Part shown: positions 8,638 to 17,096 of the stretch, in pieces
How the letters are laid out: every line of letters starts with the position of its first letter
Numbering within the stretch: the stretch's first letter is position 1
Assembly (NCBI GenBank): GCA_965250275.1
Contig: OZ252297.1
Span: 3,906,001-3,970,000, forward strand
Source of the DNA: G965250275 sp965250275
Lineage (GTDB): Bacteria > Pseudomonadota > Alphaproteobacteria > Rhodobacterales > Rhodobacteraceae
DNA length: 64,000 nt
Direction of reading: 5' to 3'
Made by a program: the position numbers and the translations under genes
The notes under the pieces: model-generated
What the model saw: only the letters and a program-made list of their open reading frames with translations
Databases searched by the model: none
Told to the model about the DNA's origin: nothing

Positions 8638-9966
8638 TCAGATATCGAGTGTGTTCTCGCGTTCCCAGGTCGAGAAATGGCTGACGAACCCATCCCATTC
8701 GCGATGCTTCAGCTTCAGGAACGCGGCCGAGAACTCCTCGCCCATCCGTGCTTTCAGAGCCTTGTCGCGGTCATAGGCCCGCAAGCCATCCAGCATATTG
8801 AGCGGCAGCTTTGGCGCACCCCGTACTTTGTGTCCCTCGGCATACATATCGATATCCCACCGTTTGCCCGGGTCCGCCTTGCTTTCGATCCCTGAGAGGC
8901 CAGCGGCGATGATCACAGCCTGCAGCAGATAGGGATTGGCAGCGCCGTCCGCCAGGCGAAGCTCGAACCGCCCGGGCCCGGGAACCCGAACCATGTGAGT
9001 CCGGTTGTTGCCGGTCCAGGTAACGGTGTTGGGCGCCCAGGTCGCACCGGACACGGTGCGCGGTGCGTTGATCCGTTTGTAGGAGTTCACTGTCGGATTG
9101 GTGATCGCCGCCAGCGCAGAGGCATGTTTCATGATGCCACCCAGGAAATACTTACCCTGTTCGCCCAAACCGACCTCGCCAGTCGGACCATCTCCTTCGC
9201 CGGCAAAGACGTTGGTTTTCGCTGCGTCGCCGGGCGCGTCCCAGACCGAGATATGGGCGTGGCATCCGTTGCCGGTCAGCCCTTCAATCGGTTTTGGCAT
9301 GAAGGTCGCCCGAAGCCCGTGCTTTTCCGCCACCGATTTGGTCATGAACTTGAAAAAGGAATGCTTGTCAGCTGTGCGCAGCACGTCATCGAATTCCCAG
9401 TTCATCTCGAACTGTCCGTTCGCATCTTCGTGATCGTTCTGATAGGGACCCCAGCCCAGATCCAGCATGTAGTCGCAAATCTCGCGCACAACGTCATAGC
9501 GGCGCATCACGGCCTGCTGATCGTAGCAGGGTTTTTCAGCGGTATCGAAAGGGTCGCTGATCTGCTGACCATCCGGCGTCAGCAAAAAGTATTCGGCCTC
9601 GATCCCGGTTTTGACATGCAGGCCCGCACTCGCCGCCTCGTCGATCAATCGGCGCAACACGTTGCGCGGCGCCTGGGCGACGTCCTCGCCGTCCATCACG
9701 CAATTTGCGGCGACCCAGGCAACCTCGGGTTTCCACGGCAGCTGGATCACCGAAGACGGATCGGGCACCGCCAACATGTCGGGATGCGCAGGGGTCATGT
9801 CCAACCACGTGGCAAACCCGGCAAAGCCGGCGCCCTCTTCCTGCATCTCTGCGATGGCCTGCGCCGGAACAAGCTTGGCCCGCTGTCCACCGAACAGATC
9901 GGTAAACGAAATCATAAAGTACTTAACACCGTTGTTGCTTGCGAAAGCTGCCAGATCTGTCGTCAT
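8638..9966 (-). CDS. glnT: Type III glutamine synthetase family protein (GlnT / gamma-glutamylmethylamide synthetase-like)
   Basis: A 442-residue glutamine synthetase fold: a beta-grasp domain (residues 1-100), then a catalytic domain with GIEAEYFLL (residues 121-129, metal Glu), NGQFEMNW (183-190), NGCHAHIS (233-240), NNRTHMVRVPG (320-330) and GRFELRLAD (332-340). It lacks the adenylylation loop of GSI. This subfamily contains both GlnT glutamine synthetases and GmaS, which joins methylamine to glutamate. It is the last gene of a unit with glxD, glxC and glxB (71 bp after glxD). In the N-methylglutamate pathway such genes stand next to mgdABCD, which are absent here, so ammonia or another amine may be the substrate. 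Confidence 0.88.
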   Translation of the reverse strand: MTTDLAAFASNNGVKYFMISFTDLFGGQRAKLVPAQAIAEMQEEGAGFAGFATWLDMTPAHPDMLAVPDPSSVIQLPWKPEVAWVAANCVMDGEDVAQAPRNVLRRLIDEAASAGLHVKTGIEAEYFLLTPDGQQISDPFDTAEKPCYDQQAVMRRYDVVREICDYMLDLGWGPYQNDHEDANGQFEMNWEFDDVLRTADKHSFFKFMTKSVAEKHGLRATFMPKPIEGLTGNGCHAHISVWDAPGDAAKTNVFAGEGDGPTGEVGLGEQGKYFLGGIMKHASALAAITNPTVNSYKRINAPRTVSGATWAPNTVTWTGNNRTHMVRVPGPGRFELRLADGAANPYLLQAVIIAAGLSGIESKADPGKRWDIDMYAEGHKVRGAPKLPLNMLDGLRAYDRDKALKARMGEEFSAAFLKLKHREWDGFVSHFSTWERENTLDI

Positions 9967-10037
9967 GGTTCGCTTTCCTTTCCCTGTTAGTGGTCAATAG
10001 TCTTGTACGACCCGATCAGACGGATCGCCAAATGGCT

Positions 10038-11375
10038 TCAGAAACCTCCTCCTCCCGGATACCAGTCTGTACCGGCCAATGGCACCCTTGCCATGGCCGC
10101 GGCTTCTATCGTCAGCGCGCAAAGGTCTTCCGGCTCGAGATTGTGCAGGTGATTGTGCCCGCAGGCGCGCGCAATGGTCTGAGCTTCCAGCGTCAGCACC
10201 TTGAGGTAGTTCCGCAGCTTTCGCCCGGCCTCTACCGGGTCCAGCCGCGCGGCCAGTTCCGGATCCTGTGTCGTAATCCCTGCCGGATCACGCCCCTCGT
10301 GCCAATCGTCATAGGCCCCGGTCGTTGAGCCAAGCTTTTGATACTCGGCCTCCCATTTCGGATCATTGTCACCGATCGCCACCATTGCAGCGGTTCCGAT
10401 CGACACCGCGTCGGCCCCCAGGGCCAGCGCCTTGGCCACGTCCGCCCCGGTTCGGATGCCACCGGAAATGACCAGCTGCACTTCGCGATGCAGGTTCAGA
10501 TCCTGCAACGCCTGCACAGCCGGGCGAATACAGGCCAGCGTCGGCAGGCCCACATGTTCGATAAACACATCTTGCGTCGCTGCCGTTCCGCCCTGCATGC
10601 CGTCCATCACCACGACATCGGCCCCTGCTTTCACGGCCAGAGCCGTGTCATAGTAAGGACGCGTCGCGCCAACCTTGACATAGATCGGAACCCGCCAGCC
10701 TGTGATTTCGCGCAGCTCCAGTATCTTGATTTCCAGATCATCAGGTCCGGTCCAATCCGGATGGCGACAGGCCGACCGTTGGTCAATGCCCTTTGGCAGC
10801 GTTCGCATCTCCGCCACCCGATCCGAGATCTTCTGCCCCAGCAACATCCCGCCGCCGCCGGGTTTCGCGCCCTGCCCGACGACGATTTCAATGGCGTCAG
10901 CCTTGCGCAGATCGTCAGGGTTCATGCCATAGCGCGACGGCAGGTATTGATAAACCAGCTTGCTGGAATGTCCGCGCTCTTCCGGCGTCATGCCGCCGTC
11001 ACCGGTGGTGGTCGATGTCCCTGCCATAGATGCCCCGCGGCCCAGGGCCTCCTTTGCAGGTCCCGACAAGGCGCCAAAACTCATGCCCGCTATGGTGATC
11101 GGGATATCGAGTTCGATGGGCTGTTTGGCAAAGCGCGTGCCAAGCGTTACCGCGGTTTCGCATCGCTCGCGATACCCTTCGAGCGGATAGCGCGAAACCG
11201 AGGCGCCCAAAAACAGCAGGTCGTCGAAATGCGGGACGCGGCGCTTCGCCCCACCACCGCGAATGTCGTAGATGCCCGTTGCCGCAGCGCGTCGGATTTC
11301 TGCGTTCACTTCATTGGAAAAGGTTGCCGATTGGATCGGCACTGTGCGGGGGATCTGATCGTCCATGTCTTCCAA
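10038..11375 (-). CDS. glxD: FMN-binding glutamate-synthase-like protein (GlxD/MgsC type)
   Basis: A 445-residue TIM barrel corresponding to the central and FMN domains of the glutamate synthase large subunit. Motifs include IAGMSFGALSGPAKEALGRGA, GEGG-like GDGGMTPEERG, QGAKPGGGGMLLGQK, GATRPYYDTALAVKAGADVVVMDGMQGGTAA and LVISGGIRTGADVAKALALGADAVSIGTAAM, which form the FMN and 2-iminoglutarate site. It is one of three separate proteins (with glxC and glxB) that together equal one GOGAT-like enzyme, making glutamate or an N-alkylglutamate from an amide donor. An alternative start lies three codons later. Gap to glxC is 11 bp. Confidence 0.9.
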   Translation of the reverse strand: MEDMDDQIPRTVPIQSATFSNEVNAEIRRAAATGIYDIRGGGAKRRVPHFDDLLFLGASVSRYPLEGYRERCETAVTLGTRFAKQPIELDIPITIAGMSFGALSGPAKEALGRGASMAGTSTTTGDGGMTPEERGHSSKLVYQYLPSRYGMNPDDLRKADAIEIVVGQGAKPGGGGMLLGQKISDRVAEMRTLPKGIDQRSACRHPDWTGPDDLEIKILELREITGWRVPIYVKVGATRPYYDTALAVKAGADVVVMDGMQGGTAATQDVFIEHVGLPTLACIRPAVQALQDLNLHREVQLVISGGIRTGADVAKALALGADAVSIGTAAMVAIGDNDPKWEAEYQKLGSTTGAYDDWHEGRDPAGITTQDPELAARLDPVEAGRKLRNYLKVLTLEAQTIARACGHNHLHNLEPEDLCALTIEAAAMARVPLAGTDWYPGGGGF

Positions 11376-11386
11376 ACCCGGTCTCC

Positions 11387-12070
11387 TCAGTAGGCCGCAG
11401 CGTTGTCGATATCAAAGTTGTAGAGTTTGCGGGCCGACCCATAGCGCTTGAACTCTTCAGGACGCGCATCCGCTCCGGCCCGCTCCAGCAAGTCCCGCAA
11501 CATCTCCAGATGCTCGGGACGCATTTCCTTCTCGACGCAGTCCGCCCCAAGGCTTTTTACCGCGCCACGGACGAAGAGCCGCGCCTCGTAAAGCGAGTCA
11601 CCCAGTGCGTCACCGGCGTCCCCACACACGACCAGCGTCCCGGCCTGAGCCATAAAGGCCGACATGTGCCCGATATTGCCGTGCACAACGATATCGATCC
11701 CCTTCATCGATATCCCGCAGCGTGAGCTGGCGTTGCCCTTGATCACCAAGAGCCCGCCATGACCGGTCGCGCCGGCATACTGGCTGGCATCGCCCTCGAT
11801 CACGACGGTGCCTGACATCATGTTTTCCGCCACGCCCGGTCCCACCGAACCGACAACGCGGATTGTCGCCTGTTTGTTCATGCCCGCGCAGTAGTAGCCT
11901 GTTGATCCCGCCACGGTCACTTCAATCGGAGCATCCAGACCAACCGCAATCGCATGTCTGCCGCGCGGGTTGATCACCTCCCAATGCGTTTGGTTGGTCT
12001 CTTCTGTCTGCGCCTGCAATGCAGCGTTCAGACCTCGCAAACCCTGCGCGTCAATATCGTAGACCTGCAT
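11387..12070 (-). CDS. glxC: GXGXG-domain protein (GlxC/MgsB type)
   Basis: A 227-residue right-handed beta-helix equal to the C-terminal GXGXG domain of glutamate synthase (GSTGYYCAGMNKQATIRVVGSVGPGVAENMMSG; GATGHGGLLVIKGNASSRCGISMKGIDIVVHGNIGHM). In split GOGAT systems it is the structural subunit that couples the amidotransferase and FMN subunits. It begins 1 bp after the glxB stop, so translation is probably coupled. Confidence 0.9.
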   Translation of the reverse strand: MQVYDIDAQGLRGLNAALQAQTEETNQTHWEVINPRGRHAIAVGLDAPIEVTVAGSTGYYCAGMNKQATIRVVGSVGPGVAENMMSGTVVIEGDASQYAGATGHGGLLVIKGNASSRCGISMKGIDIVVHGNIGHMSAFMAQAGTLVVCGDAGDALGDSLYEARLFVRGAVKSLGADCVEKEMRPEHLEMLRDLLERAGADARPEEFKRYGSARKLYNFDIDNAAAY

Positions 12071-12071
12071 C

Positions 12072-12968
12072 TCAATGGCTCCAGAAATACACGGTTGCGG
12101 GTTCGGGTTCCCAGACGCGCGCGCCGTCTATGCCCGGCAGGTTCACCAACGCGCGAAACTCACTGCCAAAGGCCACGTATTGATCCGTTTCTGCCATCAC
12201 GGCCGGCTTGCATGCGATTGGATCGCGCACGACCCCAAACCCGTCCTTGGTCCCAACGAGGAAGGTAAAGAAACCGTCCAAGTCCTTCAGGCTACTTTCC
12301 AGCGCCTCCCCCAGCGTCGCCCCTTCGCGCATCTTCCACGTCAGGTACGCAGCGCCGACTTCGGTGTCGTTCATCGATTCAATCCGAACGCCCGCACGGG
12401 TCAGCTTGCGGCGCAATGAATTGTGGTTCGAAAGCGATCCATTGTGCACCAGACACTGATCAGCGCCCGTTGAAAACGGGTGTGCACCTTCGGTGGTCAC
12501 AGCGGATTCGGTGGCCATGCGGGTGTGGCCAATGCCATGAGAGCCGCTCATTGCGGAGAGGCCAAAGCGATCAGCAACTTCGCCAGGGAGTCCGACCTCC
12601 TTGTAGATTTCGATCAGATCGCCGTCGGACATCACCCGAACATCCGGACGCAGTGTCGCCAGCGCCTCGCGGGCGGCGTCAACATGTTCGGTGGCAAGTT
12701 CGAGGACCGCATGGGTGTCATTACGCCGCAAGAGTACAGGGGTGCCCAGGTGTGAGCCCAGCGCATCAGCAAGCCCCTCGAAGTCTTCGTCAGCTTTGTC
12801 GGATTGCACCGTGACCTTGGTATTGCCCGGAACCTCGGACCCGTAGATCGCGATCCCAGCGCTGTCAGGGCCGCGATCGGTCATCGTGATCAGCATATCC
12901 GTCAGGAGCGCCCCGAGTTGGGGCTCCAGCGCCCGATCTTTCAGAAACAGTCCAACAATTCCACACAT
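12072..12968 (-). CDS. glxB: Class II glutamine amidotransferase (GlxB/MgsA type)
   Basis: A 298-residue Ntn-hydrolase amidotransferase. The start is set by MCGIVGLFLKDRALEP: after Met removal, Cys2 is the nucleophile that releases ammonia from an amide. A longer frame to 13010 would bury this Cys and is rejected. Other motifs are RGPDSAGIAIYG, GIGHTRMATESAVTTEGAHPF, QCLVHNGSLSNHNSLR and NDTEVGAAYLTWK. It supplies ammonia (or alkylamine, if the amide is gamma-glutamylmethylamide) to GlxCD. First structural gene of the unit, 164 bp after the XRE-cupin regulator gene, with an operator-like palindrome in between. Confidence 0.92.
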   Translation of the reverse strand: MCGIVGLFLKDRALEPQLGALLTDMLITMTDRGPDSAGIAIYGSEVPGNTKVTVQSDKADEDFEGLADALGSHLGTPVLLRRNDTHAVLELATEHVDAAREALATLRPDVRVMSDGDLIEIYKEVGLPGEVADRFGLSAMSGSHGIGHTRMATESAVTTEGAHPFSTGADQCLVHNGSLSNHNSLRRKLTRAGVRIESMNDTEVGAAYLTWKMREGATLGEALESSLKDLDGFFTFLVGTKDGFGVVRDPIACKPAVMAETDQYVAFGSEFRALVNLPGIDGARVWEPEPATVYFWSH

Positions 12969-13033
12969 GCGTGCCGATCCCCCTGTCGTGGCGTCGCGAG
13001 ACGCTAACACCGCCTCCCCAGAAGATCAACAAA

Positions 13034-13050
13034 GGGAAACATTGTTTCCC
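13034..13050. promoter_or_regulatory. 17-bp palindrome upstream of glxB (candidate operator)
   Basis: GGGAAAC-ATT-GTTTCCC, perfect 7-bp arms, 66 bases upstream of the glxB start and downstream of the XRE-cupin gene. A homodimeric XRE protein encoded next door is the natural candidate to bind it. Function is inferred from symmetry and position only. Confidence 0.5.
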
Positions 13051-13132
13051 AGCATTCAATTCACCTGCTGTCCGTTCAGCCGCACCACGCAATCAACAAA
13101 GGGGTGCTACCGAGGTAGACCGATGGGAGCAG

Positions 13133-13783
13133 CTAGCCGCCCTGAGCATACGATATGATCGATAGGTACCGCGCTGGAAGCTTTCGCAACTCCTCCGGCC
13201 CGTGGGGCGCATCTGCATCAAAAAACAAGGTGTCGCCGGGTTTCAGGGTGTAGATGTCGTCGCCGTGACGATATCCGACTTCCCCCTCCAGCATGTACAG
13301 CATCTCGACACCTTCATGCTGAAAGGTCGGGAAACGGTCCGATTCCTCGGTGAGCGTGATCAGGTACGGTTCGACCATGACCCCGCTGGCATTGGGCCCC
13401 AAATGACCAAGCAGGTTGTACTGATGCCCTGCCCGCGTCCCGGCCCGCTGCATCTCGACCCCTTCGCCCGAACGGGTATGCACAGCGTTGCGGGTCTCTT
13501 CATATCGCCGAAAGAAAGACGTGATGGACGTGCTGAGAGCTACCGCCAGCGATTGCAGCGTCGTTAGTGAGGCCGACGTGTTTCCGTTTTCGATTTTCGA
13601 CAGCATGCTGATCGAAAGACCGGTCTGGGCGGAAAGCTCGGCAAAGGTCATGCCCTGCCGCTGTCGCAACGCGCGAATCTCGCGGCCAATGGCAACCTCG
13701 AGGTTCTTCTCACCGCTATCCTTGATCTTGTGAGGGTCCTGAGACAGACCACCTTCGTCTTTCGTCGACTTTGATTGGGTCAT
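13133..13783 (-). CDS. XRE-family regulator with C-terminal cupin domain
   Basis: A 216-residue transcription factor. A lambda-repressor-type helix-turn-helix occupies about residues 30-85 (GREIRALRQRQGMTFAELS, GLSISMLSKIENGNTS), and a cupin sensor domain lies at about 140-210 (HEGVEMLYMLEGEVGYRHGD, LKPGDTLFFDADAPHGPE). XRE-cupin proteins commonly repress neighbouring amine or amino-acid metabolism genes and are released by a small-molecule ligand in the cupin. It is encoded just upstream of glxBCD-glnT on the same strand and probably controls it. Confidence 0.88.
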   Translation of the reverse strand: MTQSKSTKDEGGLSQDPHKIKDSGEKNLEVAIGREIRALRQRQGMTFAELSAQTGLSISMLSKIENGNTSASLTTLQSLAVALSTSITSFFRRYEETRNAVHTRSGEGVEMQRAGTRAGHQYNLLGHLGPNASGVMVEPYLITLTEESDRFPTFQHEGVEMLYMLEGEVGYRHGDDIYTLKPGDTLFFDADAPHGPEELRKLPARYLSIISYAQGG

Positions 13784-14249
13784 TCACCGCCCTCTCAAAC
13801 AATGCGATTTGAAAGACCGTGCCACAGTGGTCTCCGCTTTGTACAGCATTCCTCACAGGAAGAGTTTTTTAACTCAAGGAAAGCGCGGTCTGCAATCCAG
13901 TGTGCATGCAGAGGCTTGATATCGTGCAGTTGGCTTTTCGACTTCAACGCGTCAGCGGCAAATGTCAGGGCCGCAACCCTTTACGAACGGATAGCCCGTG
14001 CGCCAAAATCGCCGACGCGACCCGCCCGCCCCGCAGGCCTTTCTGTGAGGAATACATTTTGGCGGCAAAACAGTCGCTGAAAATGAATTCTTCCTTTCTC
14101 GTCTGCGCGTCGATCACGACAGGTTAGCGGTCAAAAGCCCCGCCGGGAACCTTCTGGACCGATGACGGGCTGCAATCCGGATCTTTGTCAACTTTGGAAG
14201 CCGTTCCCAATCGGCGCGTTGGGTTTTAGGTATTAGCAGACCAACAACG
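13784..14249. other. Intergenic region, no gene recognised
   Basis: About 465 bp between the XRE-cupin gene and the divergent VOC gene. Open frames on both strands show no family resemblance. A small GAGTT-TTTT-AACTC inverted repeat lies near 13865. Promoters for both flanking genes must lie here, but I cannot place them. Confidence 0.5.
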
Positions 14250-15005
14250 ATGCAGGTCCGAAACATGCCCAAACTCGACACACTGACACTGCGGGTCCGT
14301 GACCCCGAGGCCCAGCGCGATTTCTACTGCCTAAACTTAGGGATGTCAGACCAGGGGGACGGGCGGATCGGCTACTCGGACAGAGAAGTTGCATTGCGGT
14401 TCGTGCCTGCCGAAACACCCTATCAGCGGGAGCCTTCCGATCTCTATTGGAAGATCGCACTTTCCGTTCCCGACATCGATCTTGCATACAAGCAATTGCG
14501 CGCCAAGGGCGTCCCCTGCACGGAACCGCAGCAGTTCCGGGATGTGGGCTACCTCGCCAAAGTCACTGACCCCGAGGGGTTTTCGGTCGAGTTGATCGAC
14601 CATTGCTTTCAGGGTGACCGGCCCGAAATGCAGATCAACGACACGCTTTTGGGAGGCGGCGCGCATCTCAGCCTGATCACCTTGCGCACCTCGGACATTG
14701 CATCAGTCGAACCCGAGGTTCTTTCCTGGGGAATGACAGCCTTATCCATCCAGCCGGTTACGCCATTCGGGTTCACGCTGTATTTCTATGCGTTTACGAC
14801 AGAAACCCCGCCTGCAGCCGAACTGACGGCGATCGAAAACCGCACTTGGACATATCGCCGCCCCTACACAGTACTCGAGTTGCAGCACGTGCATGCGCTT
14901 GAACGACCCACGCAGCCCGGCGCGGCAGCTGGAGGCTACGCAGGATTATCTGTCAGTGGCGCTGATCCGGGATTGAGGTCGGATGCCCTCCTGATCCGGG
15001 ATTGA
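14250..15005 (+). CDS. VOC (glyoxalase/extradiol dioxygenase fold) protein
   Basis: A 251-residue protein with a clear VOC module in the first half (LDTLTLRVRDPEAQRDFYCLNLGM, DLYWKIALSVPDIDLAYKQLRAKGV, VTDPEGFSVELIDHCF) and a second, more divergent one (HLSLITLRTSDIASVEPEVLSWGM, GFTLYFYAFTTETPP, RRPYTVLELQHVH). Members bind a divalent metal and act as lyases, dioxygenases or isomerases; the exact activity is unknown. A second Met is at residue 6. The last codons lie in a 16-bp direct repeat (14962-14977 and 14991-15006), and the stop codon is supplied by the second copy. Confidence 0.8.
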   Translation: MQVRNMPKLDTLTLRVRDPEAQRDFYCLNLGMSDQGDGRIGYSDREVALRFVPAETPYQREPSDLYWKIALSVPDIDLAYKQLRAKGVPCTEPQQFRDVGYLAKVTDPEGFSVELIDHCFQGDRPEMQINDTLLGGGAHLSLITLRTSDIASVEPEVLSWGMTALSIQPVTPFGFTLYFYAFTTETPPAAELTAIENRTWTYRRPYTVLELQHVHALERPTQPGAAAGGYAGLSVSGADPGLRSDALLIRD

Positions 15006-15006
15006 G
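14962..15006. repeat. 16-bp direct repeat at VOC gene end
   Basis: CTGATCCGGGATTGAG occurs at 14962-14977 and again at 14991-15006, 29 bp apart. The second copy provides the in-frame TGA of the VOC gene; the first copy carries a TGA in the +1 frame. Confidence 0.8.
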
Positions 15007-15082
15007 ACTAGCTATCAGCTTTCCCTGTCCGGAATGCTCAGTGTTCTTTTGGAGTTTGCAATTTTCAGACACGTGTATGCTG

Positions 15083-16156
15083 TCAGAAGTCATATTTGAC
15101 CGAAAGGTGTAGGCGATTTGTATCGAAGCTGGCACCATCGTTCTGCTTCCGGTTGCCGTAAAAGTATTCGCCCATGAGGGTGGTGTTTTTTGCTATCTTG
15201 TAAAAGCCCGACAAATGCAGACTTCGCAAATTGCGTGTTTCGGCCCCCGTCGCGTCAGGGAGCCACAGCCAGCTTCCGGTCGCAGCGACCAAAAATCTCT
15301 CGGTCACTTGTTGTGTAACGGACAGCATCGCGGCATCAACGCGCCCTGCTGCGGGGCCGTTAACAAGTTCCGCTCCGGAATAGCCGACGGCGAGGTAGTC
15401 GGCATACCCGTCCCCGGTGGTGAGAATGGCGCGAACGGATCCATCCTGCCAGGCATCAATCTTGGCCGAGACATTCACACCCCACCCTTCGACATTGCCC
15501 CCGGCAAAATCGGCATCTCGTGACAGGGCAGACGCAAAGATAAACCCGCGATCCCAGTCGTACTGGGTCGACACTGTAAAGGCCGGATCGCCGGTGTCCT
15601 CTACATCCTGCTCGACCGCTGCTGAAACGGTCCAACTCTGGCCGAACGGAACAGTCACCCGGACCAATGGGACCCGTGCGAATGGCGTGGCGCCCGTTCC
15701 CTGAAAATCAATCGTCGAAGGCAGTGCCTGCACCGACATGAAGTTTGTCCAGTCCTGGCCGACCCTGAAGTATTGCCAGTCGAAATAGCCCAGTCGCAAA
15801 CGCAGGGTGTTGTTGTCGCCGAAGAAATCGCCTTCGAGTTTGAACAGGAAGTCACCGGATGTGACGTTCACACCAATACGCGTTTCATTCAGGAACACGT
15901 CATTGAACCGCCCCGACGCCGGACCACCCGGTATGCCGATGTTTCGATAAGCAGCCGTTGTCTTGCCCAGATCAAACCCGTCGTCCCAGACTGCATCCAG
16001 TTTGATGTAGCCGTATGGAGTCACCGTCACTCCCGTCCCAATGTCAAAGGCCAGCGGCGACCGGTCTTCTTGTGCGGCTGCGGTAGATGTCAACAGAACG
16101 GCAAAGGTGGTGCTCAGAAGCGTACCCGCTGGGCCGATCTTTCTTTGCGAACGCAT
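15083..16156 (-). CDS. Outer-membrane porin
   Basis: A 357-residue beta-barrel protein with a signal peptide (PAGTLLSTTFAVLLTSTAAAQED) and a C-terminal phenylalanine in RLHLSVKYDF, the signature for outer-membrane insertion. The body alternates aromatic and polar residues and has typical strand and loop patterns (VTPYGYIKLDAVWDDGF; LFKLEGDFFGDNNTLRLRLGYFDWQYFRVGQDWTNF). It resembles the DcaP-like porin group used for uptake of organic acids. ATG 16156 is chosen because it gives a proper signal peptide. Substrate not predictable. Confidence 0.85.
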   Translation of the reverse strand: MRSQRKIGPAGTLLSTTFAVLLTSTAAAQEDRSPLAFDIGTGVTVTPYGYIKLDAVWDDGFDLGKTTAAYRNIGIPGGPASGRFNDVFLNETRIGVNVTSGDFLFKLEGDFFGDNNTLRLRLGYFDWQYFRVGQDWTNFMSVQALPSTIDFQGTGATPFARVPLVRVTVPFGQSWTVSAAVEQDVEDTGDPAFTVSTQYDWDRGFIFASALSRDADFAGGNVEGWGVNVSAKIDAWQDGSVRAILTTGDGYADYLAVGYSGAELVNGPAAGRVDAAMLSVTQQVTERFLVAATGSWLWLPDATGAETRNLRSLHLSGFYKIAKNTTLMGEYFYGNRKQNDGASFDTNRLHLSVKYDF

Positions 16157-16284
16157 GTGGTGTTCCGCCGTTCGTTTCTCTGTCGAGGGGAAGCATAGCG
16201 CGTCAAGAGCACACACAGAAGCAGCGATAGAAAATGGCATTCTCGTTGTGGCTTTGGGCAGGCATTCGCATCGTTGCGCGCCGC

Positions 16285-16962
16285 TCAGTCTTTTGTCTGG
16301 GGCAATTCCAGGTAGCGCGCCACCAATTCCACGGATTGAGAGACAAACTCACTCTCCGCGAAGTCGGAAAGCGCGGCTGGGCGCATGGACGCATCAAGGT
16401 ACACGCGCAGCATCGCCGACAATTGGTCAATTGCAAATGCGGCTGCCGTTTCGGGGTCAGGTTGGCCAATCTCGTCGCGCCGATCCATCACGAGCCCGAG
16501 CATCGCTTTGCGCGTGTTGCCCTGAATTTCCGCATAGTGTGCCGCCAGTTCGGGAAAATCGGCAATCACTGCAGAGGCTGCCGCCTTGGCGGCCCGGTTC
16601 TCCCGCGCGGACACCAGCACGATTTCCATGTAGCCCTGAAACAGATCTCTGATCGTTGCGCCCTCCCACAGCTTGGGGTCGGACGCCTGCTGATTCAAAG
16701 CTTCGTAGGTATCCGTCATGCGCCGGAACAGAGCGTAGTAGAGCGCGGTCTTGTCCTTGAAATGGTGATAAACGGCGCCGACCGAAGACCCCGCGCGCTT
16801 GGCAATATCACTGATTGATGTGGCGTCTGTCCCTTTTTCCAGAATCAGTTCTTCGGCTGCATCAAGCAATGCCGATTGGGTGCGTTCGCTCCGGCTTTGC
16901 TGACCGGTACGGCGCCAATGAAGTTCAGATTTCCAGCGGCTTTCGGACACCGACACCCTCAT
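16285..16962 (-). CDS. TetR-family regulator
   Basis: A 225-residue repressor with an N-terminal helix-turn-helix (RTQSALLDAAEELILEKG, TSISDIAKRAGSSVGAVYHHFKDKTALYYALF) and an alpha-helical ligand domain. Start ATG 16962. It is divergent from the molybdenum hydroxylase genes, and a 28-bp near-perfect palindrome at 17012-17039 lies between the two starts. It is therefore the likely repressor of both directions, induced by the hydroxylase substrate or a related molecule. Confidence 0.88.
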   Translation of the reverse strand: MRVSVSESRWKSELHWRRTGQQSRSERTQSALLDAAEELILEKGTDATSISDIAKRAGSSVGAVYHHFKDKTALYYALFRRMTDTYEALNQQASDPKLWEGATIRDLFQGYMEIVLVSARENRAAKAAASAVIADFPELAAHYAEIQGNTRKAMLGLVMDRRDEIGQPDPETAAAFAIDQLSAMLRVYLDASMRPAALSDFAESEFVSQSVELVARYLELPQTKD

Positions 16963-17011
16963 AACAGAAACTTTTTTTCGGATTTGTTGACAGGTCCAAC
17001 GCGCGATGTCA

Positions 17012-17039
17012 AAACAGAATAAGAATTCTTGTTCTGTTT
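17012..17039. promoter_or_regulatory. 28-bp near-perfect palindrome (TetR operator candidate)
   Basis: Left arm AAACAGAATAAGAA (17012-17025) and right arm TTCTTGTTCTGTTT (17026-17039) are reverse complements except for one symmetric pair. It lies 50 bp from the TetR start and 57 bp from the hydroxylase start. Size and symmetry fit a TetR dimer or pair-of-dimers site. Confidence 0.65.
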
Positions 17040-17096
17040 CTGGATGCCGCACTCAAAGGCGCCGCATCCTCAAAAAACATACGAACGGAGAGGTTG

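Noticed and set aside
10338..11393. Long plus-strand open frame of 351 codons opposite glxD
   Set aside because: Shadow of a high-G+C gene on the other strand; the FMN-domain motifs on the minus strand are unambiguous.
14881..15006. Frameshift at the VOC gene end (alternative frame ending LEATQDYLSVALIRD)
   Set aside because: The used frame (GYAGLSVSG) also looks plausible for the fold; without an alignment neither can be preferred, so no frameshift is annotated.
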